From positions 95,897,946 through 95,961,945 of the forward strand of contig OY821517.1 of the NCBI GenBank assembly GCA_963682025.1: 64,000 nucleotides of DNA. Direction: 5' to 3'. The notes beneath the pieces are model-generated. The model had not been told where the DNA came from. It did no database searches and saw nothing but the letters and a program-made list of their open reading frames with translations. Numbering within the stretch: the stretch's first letter is position 1; each line of letters opens with the position of its first letter. Made by a program: the position numbers and the translations under genes. Below are positions 1 to 10,156 of this stretch, piece after piece. The stretch comes from Cordilura impudica. Its lineage: Eukaryota; Arthropoda; Insecta; Diptera; Scathophagidae.

Positions 1-324
1 CCGTTAAACCATTCTTACTCCGACATCACAAATAACAAAAATATTAATAAAACTATAAATAAAAACAACAAAACTGAACAAAATAATACTGAAGAAAAAA
101 ATAACGCTATAGAAAATAATAATTTGAACTTAACAACAACAACGTCTTCACAATCAAACAACAAAACAGAACTAGCAAAAATTATAAGTGACAATTCCAT
201 TGTTACACTAAAAAAAAACTACACAAAAAACAACATCAACAAATAACAATTCTAAAATATCAATATTAACGCGATCTGCTGCTAAAGCTTTAGCAAAAAA
301 TTCAACAACAACAATAAACCAAAA
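1..324 (+). pseudogene. LINE ORF1 3' part, upstream fragment
   Basis: From base 1 the frame reads an Asn/Lys/Thr-rich stretch without stops to a TAA at 244-246. The reading then appears to continue in another frame (residues NNSKISILTRSAAKALAK) up to the repeat insertion at 325, so a frame slip in the A-rich run near 210-220 is likely. I see no zinc knuckle in this tail; any nucleocapsid-type domain would lie upstream of the window. The role (RNA-binding ORF1 protein) is inferred only from its place before ORF2. Confidence 0.5.
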
Positions 325-1099
325 CAAGTAAGAAAATTATAGTCGGTCTAGACCGACTATACGATACCCTATACCATGCGGTTAGAAACCCTATCTCTTA
401 GGCCTTACTAACTGGACATAGAAAATAAGCAAAAACCAAATCTGAGTGCGATTTTTATTAATTTTTTTGGCTGCAGATATGAAAAAGTTCATATCGGATG
501 CTATATCTATGTGGGGACTAGGTCCAAAAATGGGCCGATACTGATCATGTTTGGTAAAGTCTCTTGTATTTTGCAAAAATATATACAAACAAAATCTGAG
601 AAGAATCAGTGCAATATTTTTGTTTTTTAATAGATTTAAGTGAAGATCGGGAATCAGCTCTATATGGAGCCAAAGGGATCATTTTTGGACTACTCATTAA
701 CGGACGTAATGAACGCATATAAAACCCAATTTGAGTAAGATCTATATGACAATTTTGATCTTATGGCAATTTATGTCGATTTCATAGGGTAATTTGTATG
801 GGGGCTAGGTCTGAACATGGACCGATTCTCACCAATTTCAATAGCGTTCATGCCATGGCCGATAAAAGCTTACATACCAAATTTTATCAAAATATATTCA
901 TATTTGCGACCTGCAGTTTGATTGCAAGGTTTACATGGACACACAGACGGACGGACGGACGGACATTGTTAAATCAACTCAGAAAGTGATTCTGATTCGA
1001 TTGGTATAATTAAAGATGGGTCTAGGTCTAATATATTTGGTTGTTACAAACAGCAGCACAAAGTCATTATACCCAAACCGCATAGTGGTATAGGGTATA
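325..1099 (-). repeat. Family A repeat, copy A1 (GTCY-bearing, Helentron/DINE-like)
   Basis: Read on the minus strand it starts TATACCCTATACC with a short hairpin, has a GTCCGTCC-type microsatellite about 130-150 bp in, and ends with a 22-bp near-perfect palindrome (about 341-363) and TTACTTG. Non-coding. It splits LINE ORF1, so it inserted after the LINE. It matches A6 and A7 along its full length. Confidence 0.85.
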
Positions 1100-1227
1100 A
1101 AAATAATACAGAAACACTAAATTTAACACAAAACAAAAATCTCGCTTTGCCTAAGCCTACAACAAGTACACCTCACAACAATTCTTACAATGAACAAGAA
1201 GAAATAATGTTTGTAGACGACGAATAA
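1100..1227 (+). pseudogene. LINE ORF1 C-terminus, downstream fragment
   Basis: After the family A repeat the open frame resumes (NNTETLNLTQNKNLALPKP) and ends at TAA 1225-1227 with residues EEIMFVDDE. The same low-complexity Asn/Thr style as 1-324 supports that this is the other side of one ORF1. The stop lies 21 bases before the ORF2 start codon, which is normal spacing for this kind of LINE. Confidence 0.55.
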
Positions 1228-1248
1228 TATATTCACTACATCTTCAAA

Positions 1249-4200
1249 ATGGATTTTAAAATTATGCAGTGGAATATTAACGGCCTATATAACAACTACC
1301 ACGAACTACAGCTAATAATAAAAGACCATAACCCAGATATTATTTCAATTCAAGAAACACACATCCAATACAATAGCAACAACATTATATACCCAAAACA
1401 ATATATTGGGTTTTTTCACAATTTACCCACCATCAATTCAGCTAAGCAAGGTATTGCAATATTAGTAAAAAAACGCTACCTCACAAATTAATATACTGGG
1501 ATAATAATACAGCTTCGATTGCCATTGAAATAGATTTTGGTTTAAAATTCACTTTTGTCAATACGTATATACCCCCTCACCAAGCCGTCATAAAAAGCAA
1601 TTTGAAACGTATTCTTAATAATATTAATCCGCCTTTTCTATTCACCGGTGATCTTAACTCATGGAGTACACTGTGGGGTTCAATCGTCTCCAACAACCGT
1701 GGCAAAGTTATTGAAAATTTTATTTTGAATGAAGACCTCATAATATTGAATAATGGTAACCCGACACACTTCTCCACACACAACACATTTACACACATCG
1801 GTATAACTTTTTGCTCTTCTCAACTTGCTCCTTCATGTTCTTTGAAAACACTTAGTGACCTACATAGTAGTGATCATTACCCTATTTTAATTGAAATGGA
1901 AAAATGCCTTCACTATGCAAAAACAAAACATAAACCAAAATACAAAACCGATGCTGCCAACTGGATCTTGTATCAAAAACATTTTGAAGATAACTTATCT
2001 AAAACTGAAATAGTTACTAATATAAACCAACAAGCAGCAGCCATAGTGAAATGTATCAGATCTGCAGCTAATGTAAGTATTCCACAAACAAAAAATAAAG
2101 CTTACAACCCCCACGTTGCATGGTGGAACTTTAACCTGCAATCACTAAGAGACCAAAAACAAAACCTGTGGCACAATTACAAAAGAATAAGAAGCGACAC
2201 AAACCTAATCCTTTATAAAAAACACAATGCTATGTTTAGAAGAGCCGTTAAGGAAAGCAAAGCAATTTGTATACAAAAATTTACATCTAATATAAACCCT
2301 ACCTTATCATCCCTACGTATATGGAATGACATTAAACATATTACTGGTAGCAAAGTTTCTAATACAATAAAATACATAAAATCGGGACCCAATATGTTAT
2401 CATCCCCGGTAGATATTGCTAATTGCTTTGCTAAATATTGGTCAACTTTATCAGAAGACACAAATTTTTCCCCCTATTTCCAACTCAATAAATCTAATGT
2501 CACCAGCCACATATATAACCCACAAAATTGCAATATATATGCAAAAAAAAATAGAAAACCCAATTAACATGATATAACTTGAAGACGCTCTGCATTCAGC
2601 TAAAGGTAAAACCCCTGGTGACGATCGAATATCATACCCAATGCTAAAGAATCTACCACTGCCCATGAAAAAACACCTGGTTACATTACACAATAATATT
2701 TTTTCATCAAACGTTTATCCACAAGCTTGGAAAATCGCTACTGTCGTGCCAATTCCTAAACCAAATAGAGACCATTCTATTGTTACTGGGTATAGACCAA
2801 TATCATTACTTTCGTGTCTCAGTAAAACTTTGGAAAAAGTAATTGCCAGGAGATTAATGTGGTTTTTAAAAGCCAACAACTTCATAACATCTAATCAAGT
2901 AGCTTTTATGAGAAAACAAGGTACTGATGATGTCCTTTTATACCTTCAACATTTTATCTCAAAAGCGCTATCCAGTAGAAATCATATTAACATTCTTTCT
3001 ACCGATTTCGAAAGAGCGTTTGATAGTATTGGAATTCATGTTATACTGCAGCAACTATCAGAATGGAAACTTGGAAAAAAAATGTATTCCATCGTCAAAA
3101 GTTTCTTAAGCAATCGTAAACTCAAAGTAAGAATAAACGATCAACAATCTTCCACCTTTCCTCTATATAATGGTATACCCCAGGGATCACCATTATCAGT
3201 TGTATTATTTGTTATCGCATTTAATCAATTCAGCAAAATCCTTTCCACACAAAACCATATTGAGCATGCTATATATGCGGATGACGCTATAATATTTACA
3301 AAAGTCAAAGATAATAACAAAGCGAAAGATGCTTTTTCAAATATTCTGAGAGACATTGATAATTAGGGTCAAATATCAGGTGCTAAACTATCCATAGAAA
3401 AATGCAGTCTATTACATATTTGCAATAAACAAAACTGCGCTATATTCGACGTTGAGTATAAAAACATAAAAATAAAACGAGTAGATCATCTTCGTATCTT
3501 GGGTGTGATCTTTGACAAAAATTTTACTTTCAAAGAGCATTGTTTACAGCTGAGAAAAAAAACTGAATTACAGATTAAACATTATAAAATATCCTACATC
3601 AAAAAACTTCATGATACATGTATCGACAATGATAAATATAACACGTTCAATTATACTCTCCAAAATAGATTATGCCCTTCCAATATACGGATGGTGTGCG
3701 CCATCATACATCAAATTAATAAAAGCACCATATCATTCTGCTATTCGCCGTAGTATTGGGGCATTCCGCACAAGCCCAATTCCAAATATATTGGCTGAGG
3801 CTGGTATGTCATCCATTGAAGACCGAACATCACTTCTTACAAATAAATTAATACCAAAGCTATTTATCTGCCGCAATAAATTATTATTTCAAGAAGTATC
3901 AAAAGCTATTAATCACAGTAGGTTACCTAGGCTTGAATCTACTATAGTTAGATGCATAAACTTTTCACGTGAACTTGATTTACAAAATAGACCAATATTG
4001 CTGATACAAGCATCGGAACCACCTTGGTCGCTTGGAAATACATCTTTTATATTATCCTTGGTTGATCTTCGCAAAACTATAACACCGCCAATAGTCTATA
4101 TAAAATCATTCAATAGCATAGTTGACTACTATTTTGGTAATAAGTGGAACCTTATATTTACTTACGGCTCCAAGTCACACGACTCCACGACATTCGCAAT

Positions 4201-4863
4201 AGTACAGCAAGATGGCCAGATGGCCATCTGATAAGATCCGGTTTCATTGATAATCAATGTTCCATATTTACAGCTGAAGCATTAGCGGTATACATCGCAG
4301 CAGAATTTGTTGCTCAAAATAAAATGAAATATATTATATGTACTGATAGTCTTTCGACAGTTCTCGCAACACAAAACACTTTGTATGACTCGCCATTAAT
4401 AAATCAAATCAGAAATATTCTAAGCATACATTCAGAAAAAATAAAACTAATGTGGATCCCATCGCACGTAGGTATACTTGGCAATGAGTATGCTGATGCA
4501 GCAGCTACAGAAGCAAAACGCAGACCCCTTTTAAAATACCCCACATGGGAATACCGCGACATACATCACACCATATATAACCATTTGGAGGCGTCTTACG
4601 CTCAAAAGTGGGCCGACTATCAACATCGGTATAAAAGATATAATCCTCCTGGAAAAAAACAAATATACCCAAAAACGATGTACAACCTGTAACACACAAC
4701 TCAACGTTACACACCTCCTTGATGAGTGCGTCACTTTCAATTCCTCCAGAGCAAAAATATTCGGATCAACCGTCCTACTGATCTCTTAAAAAATATATGT
4801 GATAAAAATATGAAATTAATTTCTAAATATTTACTAGAAAATAATCTACTAAATCTAATATAA
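1249..4863 (+). pseudogene. LINE ORF2: endonuclease, reverse transcriptase, RNase H (broken)
   Basis: The pieces run in order. 1249-1491 is the endonuclease N-terminus (MQWNINGL, IISIQETH). 1602-2567 continues it, with GDLNSWSTLWGS in place of the usual GDFN motif and SSDHYPI near its end. 2641-3366 is the RT, with TDFERAFD (motif A), NGIPQGSPLS (motif B) and YADDAIIF (motif C). 3499-4231 is the thumb/connection in two frames. 4144-4692 is the RNase H (FTAEALAVY, CTDSLS, IPSHVGILGNEYADAAA). Reading closes at TAA 4861-4863. An in-frame TAG at 3364-3366 sits where Trp would fit. At least four frame changes are present. The first RNase H acidic site reads TYGSK where TDGSK is expected. The product would nick target DNA and copy its own RNA; this copy cannot. 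Confidence 0.88.
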
Positions 4864-5142
4864 AGTATCAGAAATAAACCAACTTATTAACTTCAGAGCC
4901 GAAAGCCAATGTTACTAGTACTCTTTTTTCTCCCTAGATTAGTTACCATAATTATATTATGTAATTAACATGTAATAAAAAAAAAAAAATAAAAAAAAAA
5001 AAAAAATTTGATTTTTTTTTGTAATAAAACATAATAGATTTTAGAAATATATGTGATTTTTACTAATTATGATGACTCCAATGATTCCATTGCCCTACAT
5101 TAACAAAAACAAAAATTTTAAATTAAAAAATTAATGTTTTAA

Positions 5143-5825
5143 CAAGTTAAAAAAAAGTAAGTAAATTATATTCAGTCTATAGTAACTATAAAATATCTGA
5201 TATTATGCATTTCGAAGAGGATCTTAGATCCAACTTTTCTGAGGCAATAACTAATAATTTGTGCCGTGCAGATATGATAAAGTTCATATCTGATATTATT
5301 TTTATAGAGGGATTGGGTCAAAAAATATAACGCGCATGACTATATTTGGTAAAGTCACTTTTCTCAAAACCATATGTAAACTAATTTTAAGGAAAAGCTA
5401 TGTAATATGTGCGTTTTTTGACAGAAGTGAAGATCGGTTATCCGTTTTATATGGGGACTATGGCTAAAAATGGTCATACAGTTATTATAATATATAATAT
5501 ATAATATAGATCTTACGATCATTTTAGTCGATCTGTTAGGGTCAAAGTTTGAACATGTACAGATTTTCACTAAATTCATTAACCTAAATCCTATGGTCGA
5601 TATAAACTTATAGAATTAATTTGTTCAAAATATGTTCATATCTGCGAGCTGAAGTTTGCTAACAAAATTTAGATGAACAGACAGATGGACACACAGATAT
5701 ATAGATAGATGGACGGGCATCACTAAATCACTAATCAAATAAAATGTGGATCTAGCTCATATATTTCTGTAGTTAAAAACATCAGAACAAACTCATTATA
5801 TTATGGTGAAGCCACATATCCTCTA
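5143..5825 (-). repeat. Family A repeat, copy A2 (strongly diverged)
   Basis: The same block order as A1 is visible (the degenerate palindrome near 5170-5200, 'ttcatatctgat' near 5287, 'acagacagatggac' near 5678, the hairpin end near 5800), with many substitutions and indels. It is an older insertion than A1, A6 or A7. Confidence 0.65.
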
Positions 5826-6209
5826 TCACAAATTATCGCTTGTATTTTATACATTGTCATCAACTGTGTTAGCTAGATAGGCCCAGTAATGGTTACCATG
5901 TCCAGTTGGCCTCCACGGTTTTTTCCTGTGTAGAAAACCATTTCGTTTATACCTAGAAATCAGCATTTGATATGTGGAAAATCGCCGTTCAACGAATCTC
6001 GGCTTAGGTTCATATGGAGCCATATATTTATAGAATCCTTGCTTGTTAAGTCACTTCTATTGAAAGCTTGACTCTTTTTTGGTTTGGCACGAATCTTCCA
6101 ATTCCCCATTTTCATACTCTCGGCCTTCTGTTATACTCATTGTCATCCACTTTACCGCTAACTTTGCTTACTTAAGACAGCCTCAACAGCCTCTTCCGCT
6201 GCAAATTTT
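5826..6209. other. Unassigned sequence
   Basis: No coding or repeat signal that I recognise. The base composition is slightly less AT-rich than its surroundings. It separates two family A copies of opposite orientation. Confidence 0.4.
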
Positions 6210-6933
6210 TATACCTTATACCACTATGTGGTTTGGGTATAATGACTTTGTGCTGCTATGTGTTACTACCAAAAATATTTACCTAGACCCATCTTTTATT
6301 ATATTGATCGAATCAGAATCTCTAACTGATTCGATTTAACGATGTCCGTCCGTCCGTCTGTGTGTCCATGTAAACTTTGTAATCAAACTGCAGGTCGCAA
6401 ATATGAATATATGTTGATGAAATTTAGTATATGAGCTTTTACCGGCCGTAGGATGAACGCTACTGATATTGGTGAGAATCGGTCCATGTTCAGACCTAGC
6501 ACCCATACAAATGACCCCTATGAAATCGACATAAATTGCCATAAGATCCAAATTGTCATATAGATCTTACTCAAATTGGGTTTGTATGCGTTTATTACAT
6601 CCATTAATGTATAGAGCTGCTTCCCGATCGTCACTTAAATCTATCAAAAAACAAAAATATTCCACTGATTCTTCTCAAATTTTGTTTGTATATATTTTTG
6701 CAAAATACAAGAGACTTTACCAAACATAGTCTGGATCGGTCCATTTTTGGGCCTGGTCCCCATATAGATATAGCATCCGATATGAACTTTTGCATATCTG
6801 CAGCCAAAAAAAATTAATAAAAATCCCAATTAAATTTGGTTTATGCTTATTTTCTATATCCAGTTAGTTGGGCCTAATGCAGGGTATAGGGTATCGTATA
6901 GCCGGTCTAGACCGACTATAATTTTTTTACTTG
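6210..6933 (+). repeat. Family A repeat, copy A3
   Basis: Begins ATACCTTATACCACTATGTGG, carries GTCCGTCCGTCTG near 6345, and ends with the palindrome (about 6902-6920) and TTTACTTG. It sits after a T run (6206-6210), as A6 does. Confidence 0.85.
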
Positions 6934-7177
6934 TATTATTTTTGCAAAATACAAGAGACTTTACCAAAGACTGTCAGGATCGGTCCATTTTTGGGCCTAG
7001 TCCCCATATAGATATAGCATCCGATATGAACTTTTTCATATCTGCAGCCAAAAAAAATTAATAAAAATCCCAATTAAATTTGGTTTATGCTTATTTTCTA
7101 TATCCAGTTAGTTGGGCCTAATGCAGGGTATAGGGTATCGTATAGCCGGTCTAGACCGACTATAATTTTCTTACTTG
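6934..7177 (+). repeat. Family A partial copy joined directly to A3
   Basis: This 244-bp stretch repeats about 6692-6933 of A3 almost exactly, including the 3' palindrome and CTTACTTG end, and starts right after the first end. It is a partial tandem copy of the 3' third. Confidence 0.85.
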
Positions 7178-8040
7178 TTTCAATTTGAAGAAGTGAATAA
7201 AAAATCCGGTAAATGGCGCTTTTTCGTCTTAAAATTAGGCATTTTTTACCAGTTAATTTCAAAACTATCTCATTGCATGTTTCCTAGCAAAGGTCGCTGG
7301 TTGATTGTCTGAAGTGCGAGTTTCCAAACCATTATTTTTATTAGTATTATACTATACTCATACTATACTCAATGTTACTTTACTTTATTATTATTATTAT
7401 TTTAAACAAAATATCCGAGGTCAATATTTCATTAGCTATTTCTTAAATTATAAATATTTATACTTTTAAAGAATATTTGCTATAACAATATCAAACCCTA
7501 CATGCTTTTTTTTATAATAAAAACTTATTAGTTCTTTAGGAGCAAAAAAAAAAAAAAAAGAAAAGTTAATACAAACGTTTGGAAAAGGAAATTTGTTAAA
7601 TCAGATAGGTACGTAAGATTCATGATTTATAATAATTTGGCAAACTGTATAATTTAAACATATATCTAATTCGGTGCCCGTTAAATTTTTTAGGCAAAAA
7701 ATAAAGGGTTTCCATCAATGCCTACTTGCAATCCTTCAAAAAACGGATTTTTATGCTCACAGCTAACCCCTTGCTACGTGTATATCATTGTTGCTACAAC
7801 CATTGCTTCAACCGGTTGCCTCGTGTGTAGCTAGCATGAGACTTGGCCCATAGTCTTGTTGTGACTACAGATTAATTTTGGGTCACGCAGAGTCACGCAT
7901 AGTCACGAATAGTCACGGAGTGATCTAAAAGTTGTTTACCCTCATCCGATCGATCTTTTTGAATAATATAACAAGCGTATGATTATTATTTATTAGCAGA
8001 GCAAAAGATATGTATACGTATGAGTGTTAATTTTAATATT
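7178..8040. other. AT-rich unassigned sequence
   Basis: Contains A and T homopolymers and a run of 'agtcacg' repeats near 7880-7920. No ORF that I can assign. Confidence 0.4.
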
Positions 8041-8360
8041 AAATCAATTCTAAAAAAAAAATTTTGATTTTTTGAAATGTTTGTATGGGGAACCCTTCAG
8101 GGGGGTTCCAGCGGGTGTACCACTGGCATGGGTGGTCGGCCCTCCAAAGTCAGTGGGGGTCGATCATACATTTGGACTCGATTGGGGCACTGTAAATGGG
8201 TCAAAGTGAGACCGACAGACAGACAGGTCAAAAGTCGGGACATCAGAATTCGTTTTAGAGGTATGGTTCCTCCGTCAAAGTTTCTTATTTTGATCCCTAG
8301 AATACGATTTTCCTTGTCACTTGGGCGATTTTTAAATCGAACCGCCATACTGTGTATGCA
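8041..8360. other. GC-richer island with hairpin, probable repeat
   Basis: A block near 8090-8350 is clearly more GC-rich than its flanks. It has a GGAACCC...GGGTTCC hairpin near 8089-8109 and an 'accgacagacagacagg' microsatellite at about 8212. Open frames exist on both strands here but neither looks like a known protein. The structure suggests an unnamed interspersed repeat. Confidence 0.35.
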
Positions 8361-8801
8361 TATACATGGACTGAAAACGAAAGATCTAAAGGATCCAATG
8401 AAATCGCTTCCATTTTATGCTACCACTTAAAAAATTAAAACTTATCAGATATTCAAGATACAACTCTCCTGTGATGGTTGCCCAGGCCAAGATAAGTATA
8501 TAACTGTTTTAGGTATGCTGTGCAAGAATTCAAAAAAAGGATTGAAAGAAACTGCTGTAGCTACTGTGCTGAAATAGCGAAGTCAGTAACATTTCCAATT
8601 TTAACCTTCACAGCGAATGGTTATAGATAATATAGCGAAATGAAGGATGACTCTGCAATTAGAGATTAATTACAGAACCAATTCTTGTAACCCTAAACCA
8701 TTCTTTAAACGAGGAAAGAAAATCTATAAGGTTATTCCAGAACTACTTCCAATCAATGTTGCGATTAAACCTGAAAGAAAAAAAAATTTAGAACCCTTTT
8801 A

Positions 8802-8945
8802 TCACACCACTTTGGAGAAAATTTGAAACATAATAAAGATTTGCAATTTTATGTTTCGGTCTTGGACAATACCAATGTTGATGATGAAGTGCAAGAAAAC
8901 AATGAGGAGTGCATTGAAGATGAAGTTTTTTCATTATCTGTTTAA
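8802..8945 (+). pseudogene. Unrecognised ORF tail, acidic C-terminus
   Basis: The open frame reads HHFGENLKHNKDLQFYVSVL followed by an acidic stretch (DDEVQENNEECIEDEVF) to a TAA at 8943-8945. There is no start codon in frame close by. Acidic C-terminal tails are common in transposon genes, but I do not recognise the family. The upstream 8520-8800 has scattered coding-like pieces in other frames. Confidence 0.25.
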
Positions 8946-9634
8946 AAATTCATATTTGTTTCTTAAACTTTTTAAAATAAGCTTTTAATTCCTTTTCCAT
9001 TTGTTTCCATAATTTCAATAAATTAATATAAATTTTAAAATATAGTACAGTTGAATGATTCATTTTACAGTTCCATATGGAACGTAGCAAAACTCGTTCG
9101 TTTCGAAAATTCGTAGCAAAACACGTTCATTATAAATTTTAATACATTATTTTTCTATATTTCAGTAAGTTTAGAGTTTTCATCTGTTGAGATTTAATCA
9201 AGAATGGCCGTACATTGAAGAATTAACTGAATTCAACTAATTTGGTTAATTTAATTAGCCGCAACAAGTTTTCTGCTTTTTTTCCAAAATGTGGTTAACG
9301 TGTACCTACCAAATTTTGCATCTCAGCTACTCATATAATTCTGATAATGAATTCCCTAATATTTCAAGTCTATGTTGTTAACAGAACTTATCGGTGGCGC
9401 GATCTTCTATCAAACGCTAGAGTCGTATTTGAATACCTGAGTCATATTTAGTTTGATAACGTATAACATTTGGTAATAATTTTATATTGAAATATATTTT
9501 TCATAATTTTGTTCTTTGAAATTCAAAAATATTTAATGTTATGTTAGCGAGTGGTGTTTCGAAAAATGAATGAAAATATTCCATGGATTTCGCCGTTTTG
9601 AGTTAGATTGAATATCAAAAAAAGAAAGAAAAAA
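8946..9634. other. AT-rich unassigned sequence
   Basis: Nothing recognised beyond a short direct repeat of 'cgtagcaaaac.cgttc' near 9084 and 9112. Confidence 0.4.
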
Positions 9635-10142
9635 CAAGTAAGAAAATTATAATCGGTTTAGATCGACTATACGATACCCTGTACCATGCGTTTAGAGACC
9701 CTATCTCTAAGGCCCAACTAACTGGATATAGAAAATAAGCATCAACCAAATTTGAATGGCATTGTTATTTATTTTTTTGCCTTAGAATTTGAAAAAGTTC
9801 ATATCGGATGCTATATTTATATGGGGACTGCGTCAAAAAGTGGACCGAGCCTGACCATATTTGGTAAGGTTACTTATTTTTTTGCAAAAATATATAAATA
9901 CCAAATTTGAGAAAAATGTGTGCAATATTTTTGTATTTTGAGAGGTTTAAGTGAAGGTGGGGATGCAGCTTTATATGGGGGCTATAACTAAGAACTGTCC
10001 TATAGGGTTTATGTTTGGACTACTGATTTAAGGAGCAATAAACATACACATACTTATATATGAAATTTTATCAAATTCTATATATTTGCGACCTTTAGTT
10101 TGAGTACAGGGTTTACATGGACAACACAAAGTCATTATAAAT
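9635..10142 (-). repeat. Family A repeat, copy A4 (internally deleted)
   Basis: On the plus strand it starts CAAGTAAGAAAATTATAATCGG and follows A1 until about 10110. It then jumps from 'tttacatggacaacac' straight to 'aaagtcattata', losing the GTCY microsatellite. Confidence 0.75.
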
Positions 10143-10156
10143 AAGAATAATAATAA

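Larger units (their letters stand above)
1..5006 (+). mobile_element. Degraded I-clade-like non-LTR retrotransposon (LINE)
   Basis: The order seen is ORF1 tail, a 21-base spacer, an ORF2 with apurinic endonuclease, reverse transcriptase and RNase H blocks, a short 3' UTR, and an A-rich tail at about 4976-5006. An RNase H domain after the RT is typical of the I clade and argues against plain Jockey. The 5' part lies outside the window. The element carries many stops and frame changes, so it is dead. A family A repeat (325-1099) interrupts ORF1. Clade assignment is by motif and needs a tree. Confidence 0.85.

Noticed and set aside
15..200. Minus-strand hydrophobic frame
   Set aside because: It is the complement of the Asn/Lys-rich LINE ORF1 tail, which reads better on the plus strand.
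8077..8430. 117-residue frame in the GC-richer island
   Set aside because: An overlapping frame on the other strand is equally open, and neither looks like a protein family; composition explains both.
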